From Calothrix sp. 336/3 (GTDB taxonomy: Bacteria; Cyanobacteriota; Cyanobacteriia; Cyanobacteriales; Nostocaceae), in contig NZ_CP011382.1 of assembly GCF_000734895.2 (NCBI RefSeq), forward strand, positions 2,954,700-3,018,699: DNA of 64,000 nucleotides. The letters are read 5' to 3'. Made by a program: the position numbers and the translations under genes. Every line of letters starts with the position of its first letter. Positions within the stretch are counted from its first letter, which is position 1. The notes beneath the pieces are model-generated. The model saw only the letters and a list, made by a program, of their open reading frames with translations. It did no database searches and was not told the DNA's origin. Below are positions 47,522 to 57,245 of the stretch, one piece after another.

Positions 47522-47740
47522 AAGGCTGGCTACAAGAGGAGTTGACGACTCATAAGACGTGTAAGCAAAGAGCCAATCACCGCAGGGTCGCGGATTTCCA
47601 TCCACTGTTTAGATATCTTGCCAGTTTTTGTCGGCAAGGTCTGAGCGTATGGGAAACATCACCGCTATTCAGGTTTAGTCTCGTGCACAATTTCCTACAG
47701 GGTAACAACTTCTCTTCAAACATCCGCAGCTAATGGCGGC
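47522..47740 (+). ncRNA. putative 6S RNA (ssaA/ssrS type)
   Basis: No ORF of merit lies here, but the strand folds into one long irregular rod. The closing stem is AAGAGGAGUUG (47534-47544) with CAACUUCUCUU (47706-47716), 11 pairs including one G-U. Next comes a large, poorly paired middle. An inner stem pairs GCGGAUUUCCAU (47590-47601) with AUGGGAAACAUCACCGC (47649-47665). The apex is CUUGCC/GGCAAG (47617-47622, 47633-47638). From closing stem to closing stem is 183 bases, the length of cyanobacterial 6S RNA, which binds RNA polymerase like an open promoter. A small hairpin CCGC/GCGG (47724-47739) may end it. The identification rests on structure and size only. Confidence 0.65.
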
Positions 47741-48162
47741 TTTCCCTATGTAGGGTATACGTAAAATCGCACGAACTGCGGTAATGTAAATACCAAAAAT
47801 GCGCTATTCCGGCTGAAAGTATCCAAACTTTTATTGGTACTTGCAATTTCTTGCTGAAAAGCAAATTTTAGCCAAACAAAATATCATATACAGCATGAAA
47901 TCCTGTATTTATAAAGTCATAGCTTCCTAAGGGCGGTGATGACTAGTTTGAAACTACAGTCATTCTTCAAAAGGGGAGGAGAAGCAAAGTAAAAATCAAG
48001 TAGCTGTAACATTGGTGATTATCTGAGGAATCATGACTTATGGATAATCCTGTTTATAATTGCTTGTGCGGTCAAATTAATTGACAAAAAGATAGCCCAA
48101 ATAGTTGATAATTTAAACACTTGATTTTGAGAGAAAAAGAAAAACTGAAATCTTCTGACAAT
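47741..48162. other. leader region between the RNA and rimO
   Basis: About 420 bases without a gene. A short palindrome CCCTATGTAGGG stands at about 47744-47755. The rest is AT-rich and likely contains the rimO promoter. Confidence 0.4.
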
Positions 48163-49479
48163 ATGGGTGAAAAACCGACTATTGCCATTTCTCACCTAGG
48201 TTGCGAAAAAAATCGCATTGATACAGAACATATGTTAGGGCTGCTTGTAGAAGCAGGCTATGGTGTTGATACAAATGAAGAAGTAGCAGATTATGTAATT
48301 GTTAATACTTGTAGTTTTATTGAAGCGGCAAGAGAAGAATCTGTTAGAACTTTAGTTGAGTTAGCAGAAGCGAATAAAAAGATAGTCATTACTGGCTGCA
48401 TGGCGCAGCATTTTCAGGAACAGTTATTAGAAGAATTACCCGAAGCTGTGGCAGTAGTGGGTACTGGAGACTATAACAAGATAGTCAATGTGATTGAGCG
48501 CGTGGAAACAGGAGAGCGAGTTAAGTTAGTTTCTAGTGAACCAACTTATATTGCCGATGAAACCACACCTCGCTACCGCACGACTACCGAGGGAGTAGCC
48601 TACTTAAGAGTTGCTGAAGGTTGTGATTATCGCTGTGCTTTTTGTATCATCCCCCATCTCCGAGGAAACCAGCGATCGCGCACCATTGAATCCATAGTGG
48701 CTGAGGCGGAACAACTAGCAGCACAAGGTGTCAAAGAAATAATTTTAATTTCTCAAATCACCACAAACTACGGTATAGATATATACGGTAAGCCCCAGTT
48801 AGCTCAACTATTAAGGGCACTAGGCAAAGTAGATGTACCTTGGATTCGGATACACTACGCCTATCCTACAGGACTCACACCAGATGTCATTGCCGCGATT
48901 AAAGACACACCCAACGTCTTACCCTACTTAGATTTACCCTTGCAACATTCTCATCCGGAAATTCTGCGGGCAATGAATCGTCCTTGGCAAGGACGAGTCA
49001 ACGATGACATCATCGAGCGGATGAAAGTAGAACTACCCCAGGCAGTACTACGGACGACTTTCATCGTCGGGTTCCCCGGCGAAACAGACACACACTTTCA
49101 GCATTTGTTGCAGTTTGTCCAGCGTCATGAATTTGATCATGTTGGTGTCTTTACCTTTTCTTCGGAAGAAGGTACACCAGCATACAGTTTGCCCAACCAA
49201 TTACCCCCAGAGGTAATGGAATCCCGTAGAGACGCTGTGATGGCACTTCAACAGCCAATTTCCTACAAGAAAAACCAACAAGAAATAGGTAAAGTTGTCG
49301 ATGTTTTAATCGAACAAGAAAACCCTGAAACCGGTGAATTAATCGGTCGTTCCACCCGATTTTCTCCAGAGGTAGACGGGTTGGTATATGTTCAAGGGCA
49401 AGCCAGACTCGGCACCATCGTACCCGTAGCCATTAAAGATGCAGATGCCTACGATTTGTACGGTCGTATCCTCAATTAA
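48163..49479 (+). CDS. rimO: ribosomal protein S12 methylthiotransferase
   Basis: 438 residues from ATG 48163; a TTG at 48121 is open but adds a non-family leader. It adds a methylthio group to an aspartate of ribosomal protein S12. N-terminal UPF0004 domain with [26 protein letters not shown] and ITGCMAQH, whose three cysteines bind one FeS cluster. Radical-SAM core with CDYRCAFC and [22 protein letters not shown]-terminal TRAM domain (~375-438). The [10 protein letters not shown] sequence marks RimO rather than MiaB. Upstream lies the putative 6S RNA; downstream a helicase gene. Confidence 0.95.
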   Translation: MGEKPTIAISHLGCEKNRIDTEHMLGLLVEAGYGVDTNEEVADYVIVNTCSFIEAAREESVRTLVELAEANKKIVITGCMAQHFQEQLLEELPEAVAVVGTGDYNKIVNVIERVETGERVKLVSSEPTYIADETTPRYRTTTEGVAYLRVAEGCDYRCAFCIIPHLRGNQRSRTIESIVAEAEQLAAQGVKEIILISQITTNYGIDIYGKPQLAQLLRALGKVDVPWIRIHYAYPTGLTPDVIAAIKDTPNVLPYLDLPLQHSHPEILRAMNRPWQGRVNDDIIERMKVELPQAVLRTTFIVGFPGETDTHFQHLLQFVQRHEFDHVGVFTFSSEEGTPAYSLPNQLPPEVMESRRDAVMALQQPISYKKNQQEIGKVVDVLIEQENPETGELIGRSTRFSPEVDGLVYVQGQARLGTIVPVAIKDADAYDLYGRILN

Positions 49480-49490
49480 CGAGTCAAGAT

Positions 49491-49538
49491 TTAGGAGTCA
49501 GAAGTGAATAATTTCTGCAAATCGCGGCTAACTCCTAA
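49491..49538. repeat. inverted repeat after rimO
   Basis: TTAGGAGT (49491-49498) and ACTCCTAA (49531-49538) are perfect inverted copies 32 bases apart. They could form an mRNA-end structure before the helicase leader. Confidence 0.4.
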
Positions 49539-49593
49539 CTCGTCACTCTGAAATTTTGCATTTCTCAAAAACAAAAAATATCCAGGAGAATTG

Positions 49594-51162
49594 ATGAATC
49601 CTTCCTTTCAAGAATTAGGCATTTCACAACAGCGTGTAGAACATTTAGAACAACTCGGTTTTACAGAACCTACCAATATTCAAGCACAAGCAATTCCCCA
49701 GCTTTTAGGTGGTCGTGATGTTGTGGGGCAATCCCAAACAGGTACCGGTAAGACCGCAGCTTTCTCCCTGCCGATGCTAGAACGGTTGGATATCAATCAT
49801 CGAGTAGTCCAAGCTTTAGTTCTGGCTCCCACTAGGGAATTGGCAATGCAAGTCCATGATGCCATTTCCGAATTTATCGGAGATTCTGGTTTACGAGCCA
49901 TGGCAATTTATGGTGGTCAATCAATCGACCGTCAAATCTTGCAATTGCGACGAGGTGCCCAAATAGTTGTGGGTACACCAGGACGAGTCATTGATTTGCT
50001 AGAACGGGGCAGTTTAAAGCTGGATAATGTGCGTTGGTTTGTTCTTGACGAAGCCGATGAAATGTTAAGCATGGGCTTCATTGATGATGTGGAGAAAATT
50101 CTTTCCCAAGCACCAACTGAACGGCAAACTGCCCTTTTCTCTGCAACTATGCCACCTTCAATTCGGATGTTGGTAAATAAGTTTTTGAATGACCCGGTAA
50201 CAGTCACCGTGGAACAGCCAAAAGCGACACCAACCAAAATTAATCAGGTAGCTTATGTTGTTCCCCGTCATTGGTCAAAAGCTAGGGCATTGCAACCGAT
50301 TTTGGAAATGGAAGATCCAGAATCTGCCCTGATTTTCGTCCGGACTCGCCGCACCGCCGCAGAACTAACAAGCCAACTGCAATCTGCCGGTCATAGTGTC
50401 GATGAATACCATGGTGACTTGTCCCAACAAGCTAGAGAACGTTTGCTGACACGGTTCCGTAGTCGTCAGGTGCGTTGGGTGGTAGCAACAGATATCGCGG
50501 CACGGGGTCTGGATGTAGACCAATTGTCCCATGTGATTAACTTTGATTTACCAGATAGCGTCGAAACCTACGTTCACCGAATTGGGCGGACAGGAAGAGC
50601 AGGCAAAGAAGGGACAGCCATTTCCTTAGTACAGCCCTTTGAGCGTCGCAAACAACAGGCTTTTGAGCGTCACGTTCGCCAAAGTTGGCAGGTACTTGCC
50701 ATTCCTACCAGGGCACAAATAGAAGCTAAACAGTTAGATAAATTACAGGTTCAGGTTCGTGAAGCCTTAACTGGAGAGAGATTGGCATCTTTCTTGCCCA
50801 TTGTGAGTGAGTTAAGCGAGCAGTATGATGCCCATGCGATCGCCGCAGCTGCTTTACAAATTGCCTATGATCAAACTCGTCCAGCTTGGCTACAAAACGA
50901 AGCTGACTACCCCGAAGAAGACGCACGGGCTACACCCAAACCTAAGCTCCGCAGTGGTGGTGGCGGTGGTGGAAGACGCGATCGCGATGGAGGTGAATCT
51001 CGTTCCCGTCGTTCTCACTGGAGTACAGATGCTGGAGAAGGTGGGCGTGGTGGTTCACCCAAGCCCAAACTACGTACAGGAGGAGGACGCAGGGAAAATT
51101 CCTCTGCATCTCCCGTGAAAAAACTCAGTTCTGGAGCAGCAGGGAGAGAATCTGCTTCCTAG
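49594..51162 (+). CDS. DEAD-box RNA helicase
   Basis: 522 residues from the ATG at 49594, with AGGAG five bases before it (a TTG one codon upstream is unlikely). Motifs in order: Q-motif EPTNIQAQAIPQLL, I SQTGTGKTAA, Ia PTRELA, Ib TPGR, II DEAD, III SAT, IV LIFVRTR, V ATDIAARGLDVD and VI HRIGRTGRAG. It unwinds RNA duplexes with ATP. The C-terminal ~70 residues are basic and Gly/Arg/Ser-rich (RSGGGGGGRRDRDGG), an RNA-binding tail. It resembles the CsdA/CrhR group, often cold- or redox-induced in cyanobacteria, which cannot be seen here. Confidence 0.95.
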   Translation: MNPSFQELGISQQRVEHLEQLGFTEPTNIQAQAIPQLLGGRDVVGQSQTGTGKTAAFSLPMLERLDINHRVVQALVLAPTRELAMQVHDAISEFIGDSGLRAMAIYGGQSIDRQILQLRRGAQIVVGTPGRVIDLLERGSLKLDNVRWFVLDEADEMLSMGFIDDVEKILSQAPTERQTALFSATMPPSIRMLVNKFLNDPVTVTVEQPKATPTKINQVAYVVPRHWSKARALQPILEMEDPESALIFVRTRRTAAELTSQLQSAGHSVDEYHGDLSQQARERLLTRFRSRQVRWVVATDIAARGLDVDQLSHVINFDLPDSVETYVHRIGRTGRAGKEGTAISLVQPFERRKQQAFERHVRQSWQVLAIPTRAQIEAKQLDKLQVQVREALTGERLASFLPIVSELSEQYDAHAIAAAALQIAYDQTRPAWLQNEADYPEEDARATPKPKLRSGGGGGGRRDRDGGESRSRRSHWSTDAGEGGRGGSPKPKLRTGGGRRENSSASPVKKLSSGAAGRESAS

Positions 51163-51209
51163 AAATTTCTATCGGCTAAATCCGCTGTCTTGATTAAATA
51201 AATGATAAT

Positions 51210-51247
51210 AGTCTGGATAGTCCGGGTATTTCTGGGTTAACCAGACT
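51210..51247 (+). terminator. putative terminator after the helicase gene
   Basis: AGTCTGG (51210-51216) and CCAGACT (51241-51247) form a 7-bp stem with a 24-base loop, followed by TATTCATTTTT. The loop is long, so the call is tentative. Confidence 0.45.
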
Positions 51248-51266
51248 TATTCATTTTTGAGGCAAA

Positions 51267-52202
51267 TTAATTTCGCCAGGGGCGGGTAATTTCGTCAATT
51301 TGGGAAATTTCTTCCGGTGTGAGCTGCCAACCTAATGCTCCGGCATTCTCTTCTACCTGCTTGACAGTTTTAGCTCCGGCAATAGGAATGACATTTCCTT
51401 GAGCAATTAGCCAGTTCAGGGCTACTTGGGCAGGTGTGTGATTGTGTGTTTCACCAATTTGTTTTAATAAAGAAATTACAGGGGTAATTTTTTGCAGACC
51501 ATCCTGACTAAATCTGGGGTCAATCTTTCTTGCACCTGTGGGTTTTTGGTTACTACCCAGGGTATATTTGCCTGTGAGCAAGCCTTGGGCTAGGGGACTG
51601 TAAGCTAAAATTGTCACACCTAAATCACGGGCTGTATCCACTATGCCGTTGGTTTCAATCTGTCGATTTAACAGAGAGTAGGGTACTTGATTGACGGCTA
51701 GGGGTATGCCAAGCTTACCTAAAATTTGTTGTGTTTCTTGCATCTGGACTGCCGAGTAATTACTTACCCCAATAGCTTGAACTCTACCTCGTTGCACTTC
51801 CTCAGCAAGGGCATTCATCAGAGTATCTTGGCTCATGAAGAAAGCAAATGACCAATGAACTTGGTATAAAGCAACACTATTGCGTTGTAAGCGACTGAGG
51901 CTAGCAGTCAAAGCCTCGCTCACCGATTTGCCTGTAAAGCGCCAGGGTAAGGGAGCAAACTTAGTGGCAATTTGGACTGTATTTGATTGGGTGAATTTAC
52001 CAAGAAATTTTTCTGAAAGTCCGCTTCCGTAAATTTCAGCAGTGTCAAAAAAATTAAGACCTAACTCTAGGGCTCTGGTGAAGGCTGCTTGTAATTCTGC
52101 TTCGTCATAGTCATTCCAGAAGAGTTTATCGCCCCATGCCCAAGTGCCTATACACAAAGGTGTGACAGCAATATTCGTTGTCCCAAGTGTGGTAATTGTC
52201 AC
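51267..52202 (-). CDS. aldo/keto reductase
   Basis: 311 residues, TIM-barrel NADPH-dependent reductase. The catalytic tetrad is visible: Asp and Tyr in FFDTAEIYGSG, Lys in IATKFAPLPW, and His in YQVHWSF. The coenzyme end carries GVSNYSAVQM, LAYSPLAQGLLTGKY and IPIAGAKTVKQVEENAGALG. The natural aldehyde or ketone is not told by sequence; the group includes the plant-type pyridoxal reductase and YajO-like reductases. Monocistronic; converges with the helicase gene at 100 bases. Confidence 0.93.
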   Translation of the reverse strand: MTITTLGTTNIAVTPLCIGTWAWGDKLFWNDYDEAELQAAFTRALELGLNFFDTAEIYGSGLSEKFLGKFTQSNTVQIATKFAPLPWRFTGKSVSEALTASLSRLQRNSVALYQVHWSFAFFMSQDTLMNALAEEVQRGRVQAIGVSNYSAVQMQETQQILGKLGIPLAVNQVPYSLLNRQIETNGIVDTARDLGVTILAYSPLAQGLLTGKYTLGSNQKPTGARKIDPRFSQDGLQKITPVISLLKQIGETHNHTPAQVALNWLIAQGNVIPIAGAKTVKQVEENAGALGWQLTPEEISQIDEITRPWRN

Positions 52203-52501
52203 AGTGTTACTCCTGAATTTTGCTACTAGCTCCTTAAAGATTGTTACATTTCTTCATATGCTTTGATTCTATCCTGGGGAATGTTTTGGGAAAATTGGGA
52301 AATGTTTTGAGGTGGCTTAATCAAGGGATAAGCTAGTACACATTTAATTTCTATAGCAAAAGCGGACAAACCTGCCCTCGAAGGAAGTGAAGGGATGCCC
52401 GCAATACGATGATTTCGCGTTTTTGATTTATACAATTTAGCTGCACATCAGTTTAACAAAGCTTTAGGAATTGGCAGAAAGCCAAGATATTCCAGGAATG
52501 A
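52203..52501. other. intergenic, weak frame only
   Basis: About 300 bases between minus-strand genes, with a 63-codon frame at 52244-52435 lacking any recognised domain. It includes a GC-rich patch (about 52370-52400: GCCCTCGAAGG) that could be part of a dispersed repeat. I see no reliable gene. Confidence 0.35.
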
Positions 52502-53911
52502 CTATTTGTTGGAATCTGACAACTGGGAACTGGTATTTGGTAACTGATAATAACTAGCAATTAATCCCACAATTAGCCACCAAACGCTGTTAATTACCGG
52601 ACGATACCATACAGTATCAACTAAACCATGACCTAGCATAGCGACGAGAGCAGCGATCGCCCCAATTAACCACAATCCGTCTTGACTTTTGATGTCTCGC
52701 AACTGTTGAAGTCGCTGCCACCCAGTATTAAATATGACAATCAGCAACCACAAAAAACTGAGTAAACCAATTAACCCTGTTTCTACGGCAGTTTCTAAAA
52801 AGATAGAATAGGCACTCAGGGCGGTATATTTAGGTGCTTGATACCGTGGGTAAACTAGATTAAATGTATCGTGCCCAGGACCAATGCCAAATATGGGATA
52901 ATGCTGAATCATCTTGATAGCAGATGTCCAGACGTTAATGCGGAAGTTGTTACTGCTATCTTCTCTCCCAGCAAAAATACTGACAATCCGGAGGCGAAAG
53001 GTTTCAGATGCACCAAAGGCGACGAGAAATAAGGCAATAAAAATACCTAAAATTATCGGTACTAACCATCTCCGCCAAAATAACGGTAAGGATGATGCAT
53101 ACCAGTAACGTAGTAGTAGAACCAGTACAACCGCAGCGATCGCCAAACCAATATAACTGCCCCGACTATCAGCAAAGCGTAGACAAGCAGCATTGACAAC
53201 AAACATGGTAAAAGCTAAAGCTTTAGGGGCTAACCCCCGCCAAGCAAAGATAGCCACTAAACTTAAAATCAATGCAGGTAGTATATACCCAGCTAACAAA
53301 TTAGGATTACCGAGATAGCTGTAAACCCGCGTATTCTTGGATAGGGGAGATTCTGGATCCACCCAAGTCGCTAGCTGCGCGGCACCAAAAAACTTTTGTC
53401 GCACAGCATAAATACTGACAAATAGCGAAATGTGTAAGTATAAAGTTAACATCCAAGAGCGGATGCTCGGCGATCGCAAAATCCTGGCACAGAGAGCAAA
53501 AAGGATGAAATATAGGGAAAAATTAATTAAACCTTCTAGGGCTGCCTTCTTCTCCTCAGAGGCTGCCGTGGCAATCACGCAAATGCCCCAGTAAAGTAAT
53601 ACTAGTAGGTGGATAGGAGTAACAAAATGATGATTTCCGTCTGTAGTATCATCAGATACTGTCAGTAGTAACCAGAAGGCACTACAAGCAACAATGAACA
53701 GTCCCAAGACAGTGGTTTTAGTCACAGTGAAGGGAGCTAAAACGAACACCAGACTAACTAACATTGTGGCGATCGCATCACCCCACTGCAAAAGCCAACT
53801 GGTTTGCCGCCAAGGGCTTAAAAAACCGACAAATCGATGTAAATAACTACCGTTAACGTAGTCTTTCAGGGGTAAATCAGAGAGGGTAAATCTTTGCCAG
53901 ACTAAATTCAT
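52502..53911 (-). CDS. ictB: IctB-family protein (O-antigen ligase-like)
   Basis: 469 residues from ATG 53911 (start MNLVWQRFTLSDLPLKDYVN fits the family; a TTG at 53926 is open). About ten membrane spans. The last third has the Wzy_C/O-antigen ligase feature: NNFRINVWTSAIKMIQHYPI, then FGIGPGHDTFNLVYPRYQAP, and a large outside loop before it. Cyanobacterial IctB was first named a bicarbonate transporter; its homology to polymer ligases/polymerases makes a role in surface glycan assembly equally possible. It stands between an aldo/keto reductase and a kinase-like gene; neither hints at a substrate. Confidence 0.9.
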   Translation of the reverse strand: MNLVWQRFTLSDLPLKDYVNGSYLHRFVGFLSPWRQTSWLLQWGDAIATMLVSLVFVLAPFTVTKTTVLGLFIVACSAFWLLLTVSDDTTDGNHHFVTPIHLLVLLYWGICVIATAASEEKKAALEGLINFSLYFILFALCARILRSPSIRSWMLTLYLHISLFVSIYAVRQKFFGAAQLATWVDPESPLSKNTRVYSYLGNPNLLAGYILPALILSLVAIFAWRGLAPKALAFTMFVVNAACLRFADSRGSYIGLAIAAVVLVLLLRYWYASSLPLFWRRWLVPIILGIFIALFLVAFGASETFRLRIVSIFAGREDSSNNFRINVWTSAIKMIQHYPIFGIGPGHDTFNLVYPRYQAPKYTALSAYSIFLETAVETGLIGLLSFLWLLIVIFNTGWQRLQQLRDIKSQDGLWLIGAIAALVAMLGHGLVDTVWYRPVINSVWWLIVGLIASYYQLPNTSSQLSDSNK

Positions 53912-54365
53912 AAAAGCTGTTAGCAATTAGCATCAAGCGCAGAATATCGACTTAATCATAATGGGTAGAGTTCCCCTGTATCACAGTCAATTCACAGGGA
54001 TTATCACAAATTTTGCAAATCCCGATTCACGCTTTGCTAAAGCTATCACAAGCAAGAGTTTTTCACCTCCTCATACCCAAGGAACGCCCTAAAGCAATTA
54101 TGAAGAAATCCTGGTTTGATAAGGATTTTAGGACTTATACGAATTCTCCCCAATAAACCTACATATAGATAGCAGGGAGAGAATTATCTGTAGCCGGAAT
54201 TTAGAGAAATGGTATTAGATATGTTTCAAAATGTTCGTGAAACGCTATTACTCGTTATCAAAGTTTGATTCTGAGTATTGAGTCAAAAGCTGCCCAATAC
54301 CCCATTACACTTGTGATTGTGGGAGATAAAAATTTACTCAATTATGACACCCTCTCATTTACCCT
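53912..54365. other. intergenic, no gene seen
   Basis: About 450 bases of AT-rich DNA between ictB and the kinase-like gene, both on the minus strand. No ORF, tRNA or strong hairpin supported. Confidence 0.45.
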
Positions 54366-55916
54366 TTACTCACCGATAGCTTCATCTGTGTCAGCTTGTA
54401 AGGGTAAAGATAAGACATAGCGGTATCCTGATTCGGGAGAACCCTGAATAGAAATTTGCCCACCATGTAAATCTGCTAACTGGCAACTGAGTAACAAACC
54501 TAAACTTTCCCGTGACATCGGATTTTTGCGCTTCTTCAAGTTCTGAGCAACAGTCATCACATCATTCCCAGAGGTTTCTTTTTCCATCCCTTCCATCATC
54601 AAAGATTGGCGATCGCTAGATGTTTGATTATCCAGTGATTCATAAATATCAATACCTTCCTGTAGCTCTAACAAAGGTACGTTACTCAAACGGAAATAAG
54701 GATCAACCTCCGTAATCCCATCTCCTAACCAAGGATGAGAAACCCAAATTGTAATATTCAGGGCATCCTCTTTGTAAGATACGTGAATTCGGACAATACT
54801 ACCCGTAGCAGATAATTGAATCACACTAAAAATTAAGTGATACAGTATCTGTCGCACCTTATCTTTATCTAAGGGTAAGATGCGATTACGTCCCGGCTCA
54901 ATAGATAAACGTACATCTTGCTCACGACGGTTAGCTGCCTCTTCTAGGGTATGTATTGCCTGCTGGCAGAGCATTTCGATGTCTACTGGCGCTAAATTCA
55001 GTACCGTAGCATCTTCATCAACACTACCCAACTCCGCAATTTCATTCACTAAGGAGAGTAGATATTTACCACTATGCTGAATAATATCTACGTATTCTCT
55101 CTGTTTCGTCGTTAAGGGACCATAAATTTCTCGCCCCAAAACGCTTGCCATACCTAATACAGAAGTTAATGGGGTTCGCAACTCTTGAGTTAGCTGTTCC
55201 AGTAATTCTAACTTCAGCTGGTTAGTACTAATTTTTTCCTTCTGAAGAGCCTTAGGAGTTAGTTTAATCTCATTGAGATTAATTTTGGTTTCTGGAACCG
55301 ACCAATTGGTGTTACTCTGTACTCCTGTATTACTGGGGATAACTTTTTGTAGGAGTCGATTCCGTTCAAACTCGCTCATACACCAGCGAGCAATGATTTG
55401 TAAAAACTCAATATCCCGATGTTTAAATTCGCGGGGTGCAAGATCCATAACTGCTAAAGCACCCAGACAATTCCCGGAAGCGTCAATCAGGGGTACTCCT
55501 AGGTAAGCACGTACGCCATAATCTTGTACAAGCTTGCCAGTTAAAAGTTCTGTATTTTTTAATTGCTTTGTATCGTTGATTTGTACAATTTGCGAAGTCT
55601 CAACCACCTGGGTACAGAAGGATTCCTGGCGCTGGAGTTGGCGAGCTTGCGCTAACTGATTCATCAATCCCAGACGGGATAACCCCACTGCTGACTTAAA
55701 CCAATGGCGTTCTTGATCGATAAATCCCAAAGTAGAGATTGGTGCTTCCAAAAAATGAGCAGACGTTTGAGTCGCTTCTTCAAAAACGGGAATCGTTTCT
55801 GGTTGCCGCAAACCTAATTCTGACAATGCCAGCAGACGACGTTGCTCTCTTGTCTCTAGGGAAGCCCAACCATCTTTAAGGGTTAACATATTGTTTTCAG
55901 GCTCTAGCATTGCCAT
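54366..55916 (-). CDS. GAF-domain sensor histidine-kinase-like protein lacking the phosphoacceptor His
   Basis: 516 residues. A GAF domain spans ~35-185 (EATQTSAHFLEAPISTLGFI, YLGVPLIDASGNCLGALAV). A linker and a HisKA-like dimer helix at ~235-300: LTQELRTPLTSVLGMASVLG. In kinases the box is SHELRTPL; here the phosphoacceptor position is Gln244. The HATPase domain (~340-510) retains LDKDKVRQILYHLIFSVIQL where the N-box normally ends in LLxNA, and a late LGLLLSCQLADLHGGQI, but the DxGxG box is not seen. So autophosphorylation is unlikely; a scaffold or ligand-controlled regulator is inferred. No signal peptide or TM span; cytosolic. Confidence 0.88.
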   Translation of the reverse strand: MAMLEPENNMLTLKDGWASLETREQRRLLALSELGLRQPETIPVFEEATQTSAHFLEAPISTLGFIDQERHWFKSAVGLSRLGLMNQLAQARQLQRQESFCTQVVETSQIVQINDTKQLKNTELLTGKLVQDYGVRAYLGVPLIDASGNCLGALAVMDLAPREFKHRDIEFLQIIARWCMSEFERNRLLQKVIPSNTGVQSNTNWSVPETKINLNEIKLTPKALQKEKISTNQLKLELLEQLTQELRTPLTSVLGMASVLGREIYGPLTTKQREYVDIIQHSGKYLLSLVNEIAELGSVDEDATVLNLAPVDIEMLCQQAIHTLEEAANRREQDVRLSIEPGRNRILPLDKDKVRQILYHLIFSVIQLSATGSIVRIHVSYKEDALNITIWVSHPWLGDGITEVDPYFRLSNVPLLELQEGIDIYESLDNQTSSDRQSLMMEGMEKETSGNDVMTVAQNLKKRKNPMSRESLGLLLSCQLADLHGGQISIQGSPESGYRYVLSLPLQADTDEAIGE

Positions 55917-57245
55917 TGCTACCTTGATAATTGCTCGATATTGTAATTCATATAACCGCTTTTTCTGGGTTATTTGCTATTATTCAGCATTCCCCAATTT
56001 TGTCTGCGATCAACAATGTTGAACTAATTTTTTTTCATTCACCGGATTTTATTGCTGCCTACCTTCTATGAAAAAGACGAGAAAGGGCGGAATTTAAGAG
56101 TATTTTCATGATTTTGCCTGAGATGAACAATCAGCTATGTCTAGAATGTCGTAAGAGGATTGGGTTAAGTATTTTCAACCAGTCATTGCATTGGCAAAAA
56201 AGTAAAAGTTTCCAGATGGAAGATTTCTCTTGTTTATTTTCCCCGGAAGGAATATTAAAAAATCAATCGTCTAATTTTACTGATGCAAAATGACTAGGCT
56301 CTCTTCTTGCTTCCTTATGTCTGCTAATAGGCTTGTTGAGTCTAACCCAGGGATGGGATTTTTGTACCTGTAAGCCCTTTGTTTGGATTGATCGAAGTTG
56401 GGAATTATTGTTTGGGTATCTTAGGTGATTTTCCTCTCTGGCGTTAGTTTTGATTTTGACCTGGGTAATATAACACTAGGAATAAAAAGCAATGTTGAGG
56501 TTTTTGTCAAAAGATGATTTTGCTAACCTACAGGACTTGTTTTTTATTTGCCAGGTGCTCTATTGCTATATTCTTGTCTTCTCTGGACGATAAACGCCAA
56601 AGTTAGCTAGCTGAAAATTACATAGAATTTTAATTATAGTCTTTGTCAATTTCTGGTTAGAGGCATCAGTATTTTTTATTTACTCATTGATTTATAGCAG
56701 GATGATTACATGCATGATGTTAAATCATCGGTGAGCATCTTTGACAATATCTTTTTATTTATTAAAATACTTTTACAGAAAAAATAATCTATGATTGCTT
56801 ATTTGATTTCGTCTCATGGATATTGCACATATTTTAATATATCAATCTCAATCATGAATTAATTGAACATATTAAATGTCGATACTTCCAGACAATTAGG
56901 TCAATTTTTAAAAAATAAAATAGAGTACTTGCGATTACTGAATCCTAACAAGGATGCTCAATGAATGCTTCACATTGTTTCTGCTGTTATGAAAATTTAC
57001 ATTTAATTAGATGGGATTACTTGTAAATAATTTAATCAAAATTTTGTAAAACTTTTGGTAATTATTATGAATTTATCCGCTATCTCTGGGTAAATACTTA
57101 TTCCTACGTATTAATTATTTGTTCAACATTGTTTTAAGGGTAAAAAATATTTAATTATACGGTTGTAAAAAATATATCTAGATAAATAAATTAGAGATAA
57201 CAAAGACTTTCATACATAATTTTCATTCATCATTTAACAAAAAAG
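55917..57245. other. 1.3-kb AT-rich non-coding region
   Basis: The longest gene-free stretch in the window. It holds a weak 61-codon frame (56108-56293) with a CLECRKR start but no recognised domain. From 56640 to 57240 it is very AT-rich. It separates the divergent kinase-like gene from the polysaccharide region and may hold long leaders, upstream promoters or AT-rich binding sites for nucleoid proteins. I cannot identify a known RNA. Confidence 0.5.

Noticed and set aside
47534..47716. The structured RNA as tmRNA, RNase P RNA or SRP RNA
   Set aside because: No tRNA-like ends or tag frame, no RNase P core sequences and no SRP GGAA tetraloop domain; size and rod shape fit 6S better.
56108..56293. 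61-codon frame in the 1.3-kb gap with CLECRKR near the start
   Set aside because: Only one cysteine pair, no second knuckle, no clear ribosome site; not enough to call a gene.
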